A stretch of 64,000 nucleotides of DNA from positions 682,001 through 746,000 of the forward strand of contig NZ_JAKQZH010000002.1 in NCBI RefSeq assembly GCF_022343555.1, written 5' to 3'. The notes below the pieces were generated by a model. The model saw nothing but the letters and a program-made list of their open reading frames with translations, made no database searches and was not told the origin of the DNA. How positions within the stretch are numbered: the stretch's first letter is position 1; every line of letters starts with the position of its first letter. The translations under genes were made by a program, and so were the position numbers. Below are positions 8,977 through 16,901 of the stretch, one piece after another. Origin of the DNA: Marinobacter sp. C7. Lineage in GTDB: Bacteria > Pseudomonadota > Gammaproteobacteria > Pseudomonadales > Oleiphilaceae.

Positions 8977-10005
8977 TCAGTCGTTCTGAACTTCTTTCAG
9001 GTCTTCCTTGAACTGGTTCAGCAGTTCTTTACCGCTCTCGCCAGTCATTTCAATGAACTTGTCTTCCACCTGCGGCGCACGGGCCTTGAAGGCTTCAATC
9101 TGTTCGTCGTTCAGACGGGTTACGGTGACTTCGTCAGAAGCTTTCTTGATCTTGGTCAGGGCTTCTTCCGCCAGGCCATCGATGTGAACGATGATCTCTT
9201 CAAAGGCGTAGTCCGCTGCATCCTGAACCAGCTTCTTGTCCTCGTCGGACAGACCTTCGTAGAAGTCCTGGTTCGCCATCATGGCAGTGGTGAACCAGCC
9301 ATGTTTGGTGAATACCAGGTTCGGAGACACTTCATACAGACCGCCGGACTCGATCCAGAAGATCGGGTTTTCCTGACCCTGGATCATGTTGGTCTGCAGC
9401 GCACCGTACACTTCACCCCAGGGCAGCGGAGTCGGTGTGGCACCGAAGGCTGAATAGGTTTCGGACAGCAGCGGGTTGGTCATTACCCGGATCTTCTTGT
9501 TGTTGAAGTCCTCAGGCTTGGTGACCGGCTCGTCGACCGTGACAACCATTTCCCCTTCCGGATACATCTTCAGCAGTTCCAGACCTTTTTCCGCGTAAAG
9601 CTCGGGGAAGTCCTCGTTGATCGCTTCACTGGTCCGGAAGAACTCAATCACCGTGTCCATGTCAGTCGGCATGAGATAGGGGATGAAGAAGATCTGGGCC
9701 TCTGGAATCAGGGAGCCGGTGAAGCCCGGTGACTGGTTCACAAAGTTCAGGATACCGGCCTGGGTCTGCTCCATGATGTCGTCGGATTCGCCCAGCTCGC
9801 CGAAACGGTAAACCTGCAAGGTGTGATCCGAGTTTTCTTCGATGTATTCCTTGAACTTGTAAGCGAATACGTCCTGAACGTCGCCTTCGTATTCTTCATG
9901 GGCGTAACGCCAGTTGGCTGCGTTTACGGCATTTGCCGCGGTCAGGCCGGCAAACGCCAGCGCTGAAATGCAAGCCAGTTTCCTGAATTTACTCTTGCTG
10001 CTCAT
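8977..10005 (-). CDS. teaA: Ectoine/hydroxyectoine-binding protein TeaA
   Basis: A 342-residue periplasmic TRAP binding protein with a Sec signal peptide ending near residue 29 (NAVNA). The mature start NWRYAHEEYEGDVQDVF and the segments FGELGESDDIMEQTQ, NQSPGFTGSLIP, FFIPYLMPTDMDTV, ATPTPLPWGEVYGALQ and ENPIFWIESGGLYE are, from memory, nearly the Halomonas elongata TeaA sequence. TeaA binds the compatible solutes ectoine and hydroxyectoine, which the cell uses as osmoprotectants. A GGAGAC ribosome site precedes ATG 10005. The gene leads a teaABCD operon. Osmotic induction is known for Halomonas and is only inferred here. Confidence 0.92.
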   Translation of the reverse strand: MSSKSKFRKLACISALAFAGLTAANAVNAANWRYAHEEYEGDVQDVFAYKFKEYIEENSDHTLQVYRFGELGESDDIMEQTQAGILNFVNQSPGFTGSLIPEAQIFFIPYLMPTDMDTVIEFFRTSEAINEDFPELYAEKGLELLKMYPEGEMVVTVDEPVTKPEDFNNKKIRVMTNPLLSETYSAFGATPTPLPWGEVYGALQTNMIQGQENPIFWIESGGLYEVSPNLVFTKHGWFTTAMMANQDFYEGLSDEDKKLVQDAADYAFEEIIVHIDGLAEEALTKIKKASDEVTVTRLNDEQIEAFKARAPQVEDKFIEMTGESGKELLNQFKEDLKEVQND

Positions 10006-10027
10006 CGGGTTGTCTCCGCTCGTTATT

Positions 10028-10053
10028 TTACGTTAATCCATTGTTACGTTAAT
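10028..10053 (-). promoter_or_regulatory. Pair of 10-bp direct repeats upstream of teaA
   Basis: TTACGTTAAT occurs at 10028-10037 and again at 10044-10053, a 16-base step, 23-48 bases before the teaA start codon in an AT-rich patch. Repeats like these often mark a regulator site overlapping a promoter. No regulator gene is adjacent and I cannot name one, so this is a candidate site only. Confidence 0.35.
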
Positions 10054-10146
10054 AAAGACTGGCAAAACAAAGTGGTTTTCGCAAGAAAATGGCGGAAATA
10101 AGCCAACATCGGATACAGGTTTTAGCCGGATCGCAAGTGCATGAAT

Positions 10147-10686
10147 TCAGGATGGATTCAGTTCGGAAAGGCAGGTTTCAAGGAAGAAGGTGAACTCCCG
10201 TACCACCCTGTCCACGCTGTTTTGCAGCCGGTGTCCGTCCGGGAGGATCAGAGTGGCGAGCTGCTGTTCGCGGGCCAGTTCCAGAACCGGCATTATCGGT
10301 ACCACATCGTCGTCCCAGCCATGGATGATCTGGGCATGTCTCGCGCGAATGACAGGCCGGGATTGGGGGTAGCGGGGTAATGCCAGCGCCGGGGCGAGCA
10401 GGAAACAGCCCAGCACCGGGGTGAGTGCGCTGGTCTGGGCGCAGACCCAGCCGCCCATGCTCGACCCGGCCAGAATCGTGCGCTCCGGAACAGCCCCTGC
10501 CCGGTCCATGGCGGTTTGCATCTGCTGAAGGCGAACGTCCGGATCCTTGCTGCTGCGATGGTCAATGGCCTCGGCCTGCACATTGGGAAAAGCTTCGGCC
10601 GCCTGCTTCATGGCCTGGATCTTGGTGCTGCCCGGGCCGCTTTCGAGTCCGTGGGAAAGAAACAGGTGAATGGTTTCCTGGGACAT
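10147..10686 (-). CDS. Small alpha/beta hydrolase
   Basis: A 179-residue single-domain alpha/beta-hydrolase, probably cytoplasmic. It begins with the oxyanion-region strand IHLFLSHGLESGPGSTKIQAM, has the nucleophile elbow GSSMGG at about residue 74, an acid in IHGWDDDVVP and a catalytic His in LPDGHRL. It resembles YqiA/YcfP-like small esterases and RBBP9-type hydrolases; substrate unknown. It stands alone between teaA (upstream, same strand) and the divergent peroxidase gene. Confidence 0.75.
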   Translation of the reverse strand: MSQETIHLFLSHGLESGPGSTKIQAMKQAAEAFPNVQAEAIDHRSSKDPDVRLQQMQTAMDRAGAVPERTILAGSSMGGWVCAQTSALTPVLGCFLLAPALALPRYPQSRPVIRARHAQIIHGWDDDVVPIMPVLELAREQQLATLILPDGHRLQNSVDRVVREFTFFLETCLSELNPS

Positions 10687-10807
10687 TTGAAGATTCCTGA
10701 ATCGAGTGTTTACGGGGATGATTGCGGTTGATGCCGCGGGTGTCCAGTGGTCAGAACCATATCATCGCGTTTCGCGTAAGATTGAGTCAGGTACAAGGAG
10801 ACTGACT

Positions 10808-11350
10808 ATGTCCAGACTGATAGCCATCCTCATGTTGGCCGCCCTGTCCGGCTTTGCCCAGGCAGAGGAGGTGAAAGGCTGTCCGGCTTTTCTTGATCAT
10901 GAGCAGCGCAAACTGCATTCCCGGGAGTCCGTCAACCTCTGTGAGCTTGCAGGCGGCAAACCGATGCTGGTGATCAACACCGCAAGCCGGTGTGGCTATA
11001 CCGGCCAGTTCGAGGGACTTGAGGCATTACACCAGCGCTACGCCGACAAGGGGCTGGTTGTGGTCGGCTTCGCCAGCGATGACTTCCGGCAGGAGGCAGA
11101 CAGCGAGGAAGAAGCGGCGAAAGTCTGCTTCGTCAATTTCGGCGTCACCTTCACCATGATCGCCCCGGGTCCGGTGACCGGCTCCGACGCCAATCCGGTC
11201 TTCCGGGAACTCAACCGCCAGAGCGAGCCACCCCGGTGGAATTTCACCAAGTACGTGGTGGACCGGGATGGTGCCGTGGTAGAGCGGTTTCCGAGCCAGG
11301 TCCGGCCGGAAGACCCTCAGTTGATCGAGGCGGTGGAGTCGGTGCTCTGA
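10808..11350 (+). CDS. Glutathione peroxidase family protein, exported
   Basis: A 180-residue thiol peroxidase. ATG 10808 is chosen because AAGGAG (10795-10800) precedes it and it yields a signal peptide ending near FAQA (residue 19). The catalytic Cys62 is in [13 protein letters not shown], Gln95 in [10 protein letters not shown] and Trp144 in [13 protein letters not shown], the standard peroxidase triad. It would reduce peroxides in the periplasm using a thiol partner. Its 3' end overlaps the convergent oxidoreductase gene by 34 bases. Confidence 0.88.
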   Translation: MSRLIAILMLAALSGFAQAEEVKGCPAFLDHEQRKLHSRESVNLCELAGGKPMLVINTASRCGYTGQFEGLEALHQRYADKGLVVVGFASDDFRQEADSEEEAAKVCFVNFGVTFTMIAPGPVTGSDANPVFRELNRQSEPPRWNFTKYVVDRDGAVVERFPSQVRPEDPQLIEAVESVL

Positions 11351-12336
11351 CGCCGGGTGGCGGCCAGGATATCGAGGGCATGGCGGCGCTTTGCGGGCTC
11401 GTAGATGTCCACGGTAAACATCAGCTCTTCCACTTCGACTGTCGCCAGCAGGTTGTCGATCTGCTGTCCAATCGAGTTTGCATCGCCCAGCAGCTGCAGC
11501 CCGAGAAAGTCCCGGACACTGGCTTCTTCACCGGCGTTCCAGAGGCCCTCCATGGTCTCCACCGGGGGCTTCATCCACAGAGGCTGACCACGGAACAGGG
11601 CCAGAATACGTTGGTAGCTGGTGGTGGCCAGAAAGCGTGCTTCTTCTTCGGTGTCCGCCGGAATGGCGGGGACCGCGAGCATCGCCCGGGGCTCGGGGAA
11701 GCGCTCCGAAGGCTGGAAATTATCCCGATAGACCCGCAGGGCCTCTCGATAGAGTCTCGGCGCAAAGTGGCCCGCAAAGGCGTAGGGCAGCCCGCGCATG
11801 GCAGCCAGCTGGGCGCTGTAAAGACTGGAGCCGAGCAGCCAGATGGGCACGTTGGTGCCGGCACCGGGGATGGCCTTGACCGGCTGGCCGGGCTGCAAAG
11901 GTCCCAGCAGGGTTTGCAGGCGGGCAACGTCTTCCGGGAACTGTTCAGCGCCCAGTCCGTCCCGGCGGAGCGCGCGGGCCGTTATCGGGTCAGTGCCCGG
12001 GGCGCGGCCCAGGCCCAGGTCGATGCGGCCCGGGTACAGGGATTCGAGTGTTCCGAACTGTTCGGCGATCACCAGGGGTGGATGGTTGGGGAGCATTATC
12101 CCTCCGGAACCGACACGGATTGAGTGGGTCTTGCCTGCGATGTGGCCAACCAGTACCGACGTTGCCGAGCTGGAAATGCCTTCCATGTTGTGGTGCTCGG
12201 CCAGCCAGAACCGTTTGAACCCCAGTTGTTCTGCATGCCGGGCGTAGGCCACGCTGTTGGCCAGGGTGGTGCCCACGGAGTCGCCTTCGCGCACCGAGGC
12301 CAGTTCAAGCAGGGAGTAATCGGGTTGGTTGGACAT
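11317..12336 (-). CDS. Luciferase-like flavin monooxygenase (LLM family, YhbW-like)
   Basis: A 339-residue TIM-barrel flavin oxidoreductase. It shows typical segments [59 protein letters not shown] and [14 protein letters not shown], as in E. coli YhbW and the LLM-A subfamily. A GAGGAG ribosome site lies before ATG 12336, so the TTG four codons upstream is unlikely. It follows the phosphoesterase gene by 8 bases and is probably co-transcribed. The substrate is unknown. Confidence 0.88.
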   Translation of the reverse strand: MSNQPDYSLLELASVREGDSVGTTLANSVAYARHAEQLGFKRFWLAEHHNMEGISSSATSVLVGHIAGKTHSIRVGSGGIMLPNHPPLVIAEQFGTLESLYPGRIDLGLGRAPGTDPITARALRRDGLGAEQFPEDVARLQTLLGPLQPGQPVKAIPGAGTNVPIWLLGSSLYSAQLAAMRGLPYAFAGHFAPRLYREALRVYRDNFQPSERFPEPRAMLAVPAIPADTEEEARFLATTSYQRILALFRGQPLWMKPPVETMEGLWNAGEEASVRDFLGLQLLGDANSIGQQIDNLLATVEVEELMFTVDIYEPAKRRHALDILAATRRQSTDSTASIN

Positions 12337-12344
12337 GGTGCTCC

Positions 12345-12974
12345 TCAAAGGTCCAGGGTGACGGGCAGATTGAGCGGCTTGTAGCTGCCGGTACAGGTGC
12401 TGGCGTTGACATGGAGGCAGTTGCCCACCTGTTTCTGGCCATAGCTTTCATGGATGTGGCCAAAAATGTGGAGCCTCGGCCGCCGGGTTTCAATGGCCCG
12501 GGCAAGTTCTTCGCAGCCCACGGACTGGTCCCCGTGGCTGCCGGGGACGGTGTCCAGGATGCCGGCAGGCGGGCCATGGGTGATCAGCACATCCAGGTGG
12601 TCCGGTATTCTTGCCCAGCGTTCGGCCAGTTCCGGCCCCCGCTCCAGGTTGAACGCCCAGTTGAAGAACACCGGGGTCCAGGGACTGCCCCAGAACTGTA
12701 GCCCCTCCAGTTCCAGGCCGCTGTCCTGGAGGTAGTGGGCGTGAGTAAGCAGGATGCGGGATTCTTCCGGTTCGTCCTGGAAGCACCAGTCATGGTTGCC
12801 GGCGATCAGGATCTTGTGACGGTGGGGCAGACTGCCGAACCAGTCATTCAGATCCTCCAGGTCATCCAGGGTGCCCTGGCCAAGGCAGTCGCCGGCGTGG
12901 ATCAACAGGTCGCCATCCGGGACCTTTACCTGGCGATGCATGCCGTGGGTGTCGGAAATACAGACGATTTTCAT
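12345..12974 (-). CDS. Calcineurin-like metallophosphoesterase
   Basis: A 209-residue cytoplasmic phosphoesterase with all five metal-binding blocks in order: SDTHG (residues 7-11), [21 protein letters not shown] and GHIHESYG. The compact size and the pattern resemble the MPPED/UPF0046-like group of metallophosphoesterases. It is the upstream partner of the luciferase-like gene. The substrate cannot be read from sequence. Confidence 0.88.
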   Translation of the reverse strand: MKIVCISDTHGMHRQVKVPDGDLLIHAGDCLGQGTLDDLEDLNDWFGSLPHRHKILIAGNHDWCFQDEPEESRILLTHAHYLQDSGLELEGLQFWGSPWTPVFFNWAFNLERGPELAERWARIPDHLDVLITHGPPAGILDTVPGSHGDQSVGCEELARAIETRRPRLHIFGHIHESYGQKQVGNCLHVNASTCTGSYKPLNLPVTLDL

Positions 12975-13068
12975 GGAAATCTCCCATTGGCGGGCTGTCG
13001 GGGCGCATTGGCCAACGATCTACGATAGCATTTTCAGCTGCTGAACCCCCATTGATCCAGGAGTGATT

Positions 13069-13956
13069 GTGCGACTGATCCTGAGCCGGAAAGGCTTCGA
13101 TTCATCTGCCGGAGGCTGCCCCAGTCCGGTGCTGCCGGATGGTTCCCTGTGTGTTCTGCCGATTCCCGATCCGCTCTCGAAGATTCGTTATGACGATGTG
13201 TCGTTCTGCTCGCGTCGTTTGGGCAAGATCGCCAGGGACCTGTCTGGCGGGCGGGTACGGGCCGGTTCCGGCGCGCACCTCGATCCCGACCTGGTGACCG
13301 GGGCGCTTCCACGTCAACCGGGGTGGCGCCCGCTGCTTGGCCAAACCGGATCCGCCCAGGGCCACCTGAAGAATCAGGGCGTGGGTGAGGGGGATCTGTT
13401 TCTGTTTTTTGGCGTATTCCGCAGGGCTGAGATTGTACGTCGTCGGTGGCGGTTTGTGCCCGGTACCAGGCCGTTTCATGCGGTCTGGGGCTGGCTGCGG
13501 GTGGGGCAGATGCAAGCAGTTGATGATCTGCCGGCGGATGCATTGTCCTGGGCCCGCTACCATCCTCATTTCTGCCGTGGACCGGACCCCGGCAACACTC
13601 TGTACATAGCCTCGGACCGCTGGCGGTTGTCGGGTGATCGGCCCCTCGTGCCAGGGAGTGGTGTGTTCCACAGGCTCGAGGAACGGCTGATGCTGACGGA
13701 TCCCGAGGCGCGGCTGCCCACGCGATGGCGGTTGCCGGCCGGATTTTTTCCCACCGCCGGCAAACCGGCGCTAAGCTATCATCTGAATGCTGATCGATGG
13801 CGACTGCAGCCGCCCTGGTGTTACCTGACCAGTGCAGCGAGAGGCCAGGAATTTGTGCTGGACCTGGATGCCTATCCCGGGTTGCTGCCCTGGCTGGCAG
13901 GGCTGATAGGGTCGGGTAGCGCTGATAAAGACAACAAGGAAATGGCGAATGGCTGA
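13069..13956 (+). CDS. Nmad3-like protein (nucleotide-modification-associated domain 3)
   Basis: A 295-residue protein beginning RLILSRKGFDSSAGGCPSPV followed by LPDGSLCVLPIPDP. I recognise this start as that of the Nmad3 family, which was defined computationally from neighbourhoods of DNA base-modification genes and has no established activity. Later recognisable blocks are HLDPDLV, GQTGSAQGHLKNQGVG and GDLFLFFGVFR. GTG 13069 is chosen over the GTG two codons earlier because CCAGGAG ends five bases before it. The stop overlaps the mscS start by 8 bases. No DNA methylase, glycosyltransferase or phage gene is nearby, so a base-modification role is not supported by context. Confidence 0.7.
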   Translation: MRLILSRKGFDSSAGGCPSPVLPDGSLCVLPIPDPLSKIRYDDVSFCSRRLGKIARDLSGGRVRAGSGAHLDPDLVTGALPRQPGWRPLLGQTGSAQGHLKNQGVGEGDLFLFFGVFRRAEIVRRRWRFVPGTRPFHAVWGWLRVGQMQAVDDLPADALSWARYHPHFCRGPDPGNTLYIASDRWRLSGDRPLVPGSGVFHRLEERLMLTDPEARLPTRWRLPAGFFPTAGKPALSYHLNADRWRLQPPWCYLTSAARGQEFVLDLDAYPGLLPWLAGLIGSGSADKDNKEMANG

Positions 13957-15094
13957 GACATTTATCGGGGCTGTGATCGAGCAACTGAAGAAAAACCTCG
14001 GTGACACCGTCAATGCCCTTGGCGGAGGCCGGATGGATTGGGGGAGTTTTGCGGTCCATGCCCTGAGCCAGTTGCTGATCTCGGTGTTCTACCTGGCCCT
14101 GTTTCTGGGGGCCTACCTGTTGGTGATGGGGCTGATCCGGCTGTTGGTCGGCAAACGCCGGGCTGCCCACCCTGTGGTTGGTCACGTAAGCACGGGACTG
14201 CGTTACCTGGCGGGGCTCGGCGCCTTGCTGGTGATCCTGGCCCAGTTCGGGGCCGGGTCCGAGTTCCTGGGGGCAATGGCCAAGGCCGGTTTGATGGCCC
14301 TCGGCTTTTTTGTCGCCTGGCTGCTACTTGGTCGGCTGATCCGGGAAACGATGATCCGCTATCGGCTGGATCCGTCGATCCGGCAATTGGTCGAGAATCT
14401 GTTCTCGGTGCTGGCGGTGACCTTTGCGGTGGTGACTGTCCTCGCCCAGTTCGGATTCGACGTCGTTTCCATCGTGGCGGGGCTCGGGATTGTGGGTATT
14501 GCGGTGGGATTTGCCGCCCAGTCCACCCTCTCCAATTTTATCGCCGGTATCACCCTGCTGATTGAGAGACCGTTCCGGATCGGGGACTGGGTGACCATCA
14601 ACGGCCAGGATGGCAAGGTGGTGAAGATCGCCCTGCGGACGACGTGGCTGCGGACCCGGGATAACATTTTTACCATGATCCCCAACGACAGCGTGGCGTC
14701 CTCCGACATCGTCAATTACAGTGCCGAGGGTGCAACACGACTGAACATTCCGGTGGGCATTGCCTATAAGGAATCGGCCAGGGCCGCCAGGGAAGTCATC
14801 ATGCCGGTATTGCGGGCGCACCCGGAGGCATTGCAGTCGCGGGGCATGGAACCCAGAGTATTGATGGAGAGCCTGGGAGATTCATCGGTCAACCTGAAAG
14901 CGCAGGTGTGGATTACTCCGGACAACCTGGACGTTCAGCCTACGATCATGGCCGAGATCCTCGAGCAGATCAAAGAAGCGCTGGATGCAGCCGGAATAGA
15001 GATACCGTTCCCGCATTTGCAGCTGTTCATCGATGATGCCAAGGGGCTGAAGCCGCTAGTGGAGCCCCTGTACCCGAAACTGGCGGGTGAGTGA
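13949..15094 (+). CDS. Mechanosensitive ion channel, MscS family
   Basis: A 381-residue small-conductance channel. Three to five membrane helices lie in residues 35-180. The pore helix follows as GLGIVGIAVGFAAQSTLSNF, then the conserved beta domain ERPFRIGDWVTINGQDGKV and IPNDSVASSDIVNYS. These proteins open under membrane tension to release solutes in hypo-osmotic shock. The N-terminus overlaps the Nmad3-like gene by 8 bases and the 3' end abuts the methyltransferase gene, so the three are likely one transcript. Confidence 0.92.
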   Translation: MAETFIGAVIEQLKKNLGDTVNALGGGRMDWGSFAVHALSQLLISVFYLALFLGAYLLVMGLIRLLVGKRRAAHPVVGHVSTGLRYLAGLGALLVILAQFGAGSEFLGAMAKAGLMALGFFVAWLLLGRLIRETMIRYRLDPSIRQLVENLFSVLAVTFAVVTVLAQFGFDVVSIVAGLGIVGIAVGFAAQSTLSNFIAGITLLIERPFRIGDWVTINGQDGKVVKIALRTTWLRTRDNIFTMIPNDSVASSDIVNYSAEGATRLNIPVGIAYKESARAAREVIMPVLRAHPEALQSRGMEPRVLMESLGDSSVNLKAQVWITPDNLDVQPTIMAEILEQIKEALDAAGIEIPFPHLQLFIDDAKGLKPLVEPLYPKLAGE

Positions 15095-15140
15095 TGCGCC
15101 GTTTCCGCGTTGGATTCGGCCCTGGAACGAGGATATACAT

Positions 15141-15893
15141 GTGAACGAGCCGAGTGGCTACTACGAGAGTGACACGACCCTGGCGCAGTACCTGGAGTTT
15201 CACTTTGGTGAATCCTGGCACGGCGAGCCGAATTTCCCCAAAGAACTGACGCGACTGTGTTTCGAAGCGATGGACGGTCGGGATGCCGGCAAGGCGCTGG
15301 ACCTGGGTTGCGCCTGTGGTCGGGCGACCTTCGAGTTGGCCACCCGCTTCGACCATGTCGACGGGATCGACTTTTCCGAGCGTTTTGTCCGCGCCGCCTC
15401 GGAAATGGCGAAGCACAGGCAGGTACGCTACGCCCGCCCGGAAGAGGGCGAGCTGGTGAGTTACCAGGAGCGGAGTCTGGCGTCCCTCGGACTGGAAGGT
15501 ACGGCTGGAAAAGTGGGCTTCCATCAGGGTGATGCCTGCGATCTCCAGCCCCGCTTTACCGGTTACGACCTGGTGCTGGCGGCCAACCTGATCGACCGCC
15601 TGTATCAGCCGTCCCGGTTCCTGACCACAATTCACGAACGCATCACCGACAACGGCCTGCTGGTCATTGCCTCCCCCTATACCTGGCTTGAGGAATACAC
15701 GCCCCGGGATGCCTGGGTCGGTGGCTTTCGGAAGGATGGTGAGGACTACACCACTTTTGACGGCCTGCAGGAAATGCTGGCGCCTCATTTCCGGCTGCTG
15801 GTCGATCCCCACAGTGTGCCGTTCGTGATCCGTGAGACCCGGAACAAGTTCCAGCACAGTTTTTCCGAGGTGACAGTCTGGGAGAAGCTCTGA
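15141..15893 (+). CDS. Putative 4-mercaptohistidine N1-methyltransferase (OvoA C-terminal type)
   Basis: A 250-residue class I SAM-dependent methyltransferase. The start YYESDTTLAQYLEFHFG and motif I ALDLGCACGRATFELA, followed by VDGIDFSERFVRAA, match the family of putative 4-mercaptohistidine N1-methyltransferases, the last step of ovothiol synthesis, which forms the C-terminal domain of OvoA. Here it stands alone, without the OvoA sulfoxide-synthase part in this window. GTG 15141 is preferred because GAGGA (15129-15133) sits seven bases before it; an upstream GTG at 15087 overlapping mscS is possible. The family call is from memory of its motifs; ovothiol production is not shown. Confidence 0.7.
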   Translation: MNEPSGYYESDTTLAQYLEFHFGESWHGEPNFPKELTRLCFEAMDGRDAGKALDLGCACGRATFELATRFDHVDGIDFSERFVRAASEMAKHRQVRYARPEEGELVSYQERSLASLGLEGTAGKVGFHQGDACDLQPRFTGYDLVLAANLIDRLYQPSRFLTTIHERITDNGLLVIASPYTWLEEYTPRDAWVGGFRKDGEDYTTFDGLQEMLAPHFRLLVDPHSVPFVIRETRNKFQHSFSEVTVWEKL

Positions 15894-15896
15894 GCA

Positions 15897-16673
15897 TCAG
15901 CCTCGCGTGAGGCTGTCCCTGCGGATGGCCCGCTCCAGGCGACGGTGGCTTTCGCTGCGCTCGGACAACACCTGTTGCACGTACTGAATATGGGTGCCGG
16001 CAATTTCCCTGGCGTCATCCGCCCGCCCTTCCATGATGGCGCTGAACAGCAGCCGATGCTGCTCCTTGAGCCCTTCCCGGGTTTCCGCTTCCCTCGCGTA
16101 CATGCCGCCGATGTTGGTCACCACGCTGCTCTTGAGCATGTTGAAGAGGGTACGGATGGTGTGCAGCAGAATGACGTTGTGGCTGGCCTCGGCGATGGCC
16201 AGGTGAAAGCGGGCATCGGCAGCACCCTCGGCTTCCACATCCCGCCTGGAGTCTGATCCGTAGCAGGCCTGGAGTTCATCGTAGGCGGTTTGCAGATGCT
16301 CACGGTCCACTTCCGTCGCCCTCAGCGCAGCGTAATAGGCGCAATCCGCTTCGAGTGTCCGGCGGAACTCCAGCAGGTCGCGCTGGGCCTCGGGCCGGTG
16401 TTCCAGCAGTGAGAACAGCGGATCGCTGAAGCTGGAGCCCAGGTTCTCGGTGACAAAATTTCCGCCGCCCTGACGACTGGTAAGCAGGCCTCTGGCTGCC
16501 AGTTTTTGTACGGCTTCCCGAAGCGAAGGCCTTGAAACCCCGAACTGCTCGGCCAGTACCCGTTCCGGCGGCAGCCGCTCGCCCGGTTGCAGGGTACCTT
16601 CCAGAATCATGGTTTCCAGCTGCTCGACGATCGTGTCGGCCAGTCGCCGTGGCGCAATGTGTCCGATGGCCAT
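15897..16673 (-). CDS. lldR: GntR/FadR-family lactate regulator LldR
   Basis: A 258-residue repressor with an N-terminal winged helix (GERLPPERVLAEQFGVSRPS, residues 32-51) and a C-terminal FCD ligand domain holding the metal/ligand histidines (ADARFHLAIAEASHN). It is close to LldR and PdhR, which respond to lactate and pyruvate. It is divergent from lldP-lldE-lldF-lldG, and the 228-base gap between them carries two TTGGT-N3-ACCAA palindromes, exactly this family's operator type. It most likely represses both itself and the lactate operon until lactate appears. Confidence 0.85.
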   Translation of the reverse strand: MAIGHIAPRRLADTIVEQLETMILEGTLQPGERLPPERVLAEQFGVSRPSLREAVQKLAARGLLTSRQGGGNFVTENLGSSFSDPLFSLLEHRPEAQRDLLEFRRTLEADCAYYAALRATEVDREHLQTAYDELQACYGSDSRRDVEAEGAADARFHLAIAEASHNVILLHTIRTLFNMLKSSVVTNIGGMYAREAETREGLKEQHRLLFSAIMEGRADDAREIAGTHIQYVQQVLSERSESHRRLERAIRRDSLTRG

Positions 16674-16708
16674 GGGGTCTACTACCTGAGGGTTTCGATG
16701 GATTTCAG

Positions 16709-16723
16709 ATTGGTCTTACCAAA
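16709..16723. promoter_or_regulatory. LldR/PdhR-type operator near lldR
   Basis: ATTGGTCTTACCAAA contains the inverted repeat TTGGT-N3-ACCAA, the consensus core for LldR/PdhR-group GntR regulators. It lies 36 bases before the lldR start codon, fit for autoregulation. Confidence 0.7.
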
Positions 16724-16846
16724 ACAGCATACCTCGATTACCACTTGATTTGACAGCGTTCACCAAAGGCAATTGGACCAATGTCGCAGATGGCCATTTT
16801 GACAGCAGTCAGTCCCTTCCCATAACGTAAGCGCCTGGCTCTTGTA

Positions 16847-16863
16847 AATTGGTAATACCAATT
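16847..16863. promoter_or_regulatory. LldR/PdhR-type operator near lldP
   Basis: AATTGGTAATACCAATT is a perfect 8+1+8 inverted repeat carrying TTGGT-N3-ACCAA. It lies 39 bases before the lldP start codon, where a bound repressor would block the promoter or early transcript. Together with the site at 16709 it forms a two-operator arrangement like that at E. coli lldPRD. Confidence 0.82.
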
Positions 16864-16901
16864 ATCCATCCAGATTCCAAAAACAAGACTTGGAGAGTTG
16901 T

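Noticed and set aside
16772..16782. ATTGGACCAAT palindrome between the two LldR sites
   Set aside because: Half-sites TTGG/CCAA are only one base apart instead of the TTGGT-N3-ACCAA spacing, so binding by LldR is doubtful.
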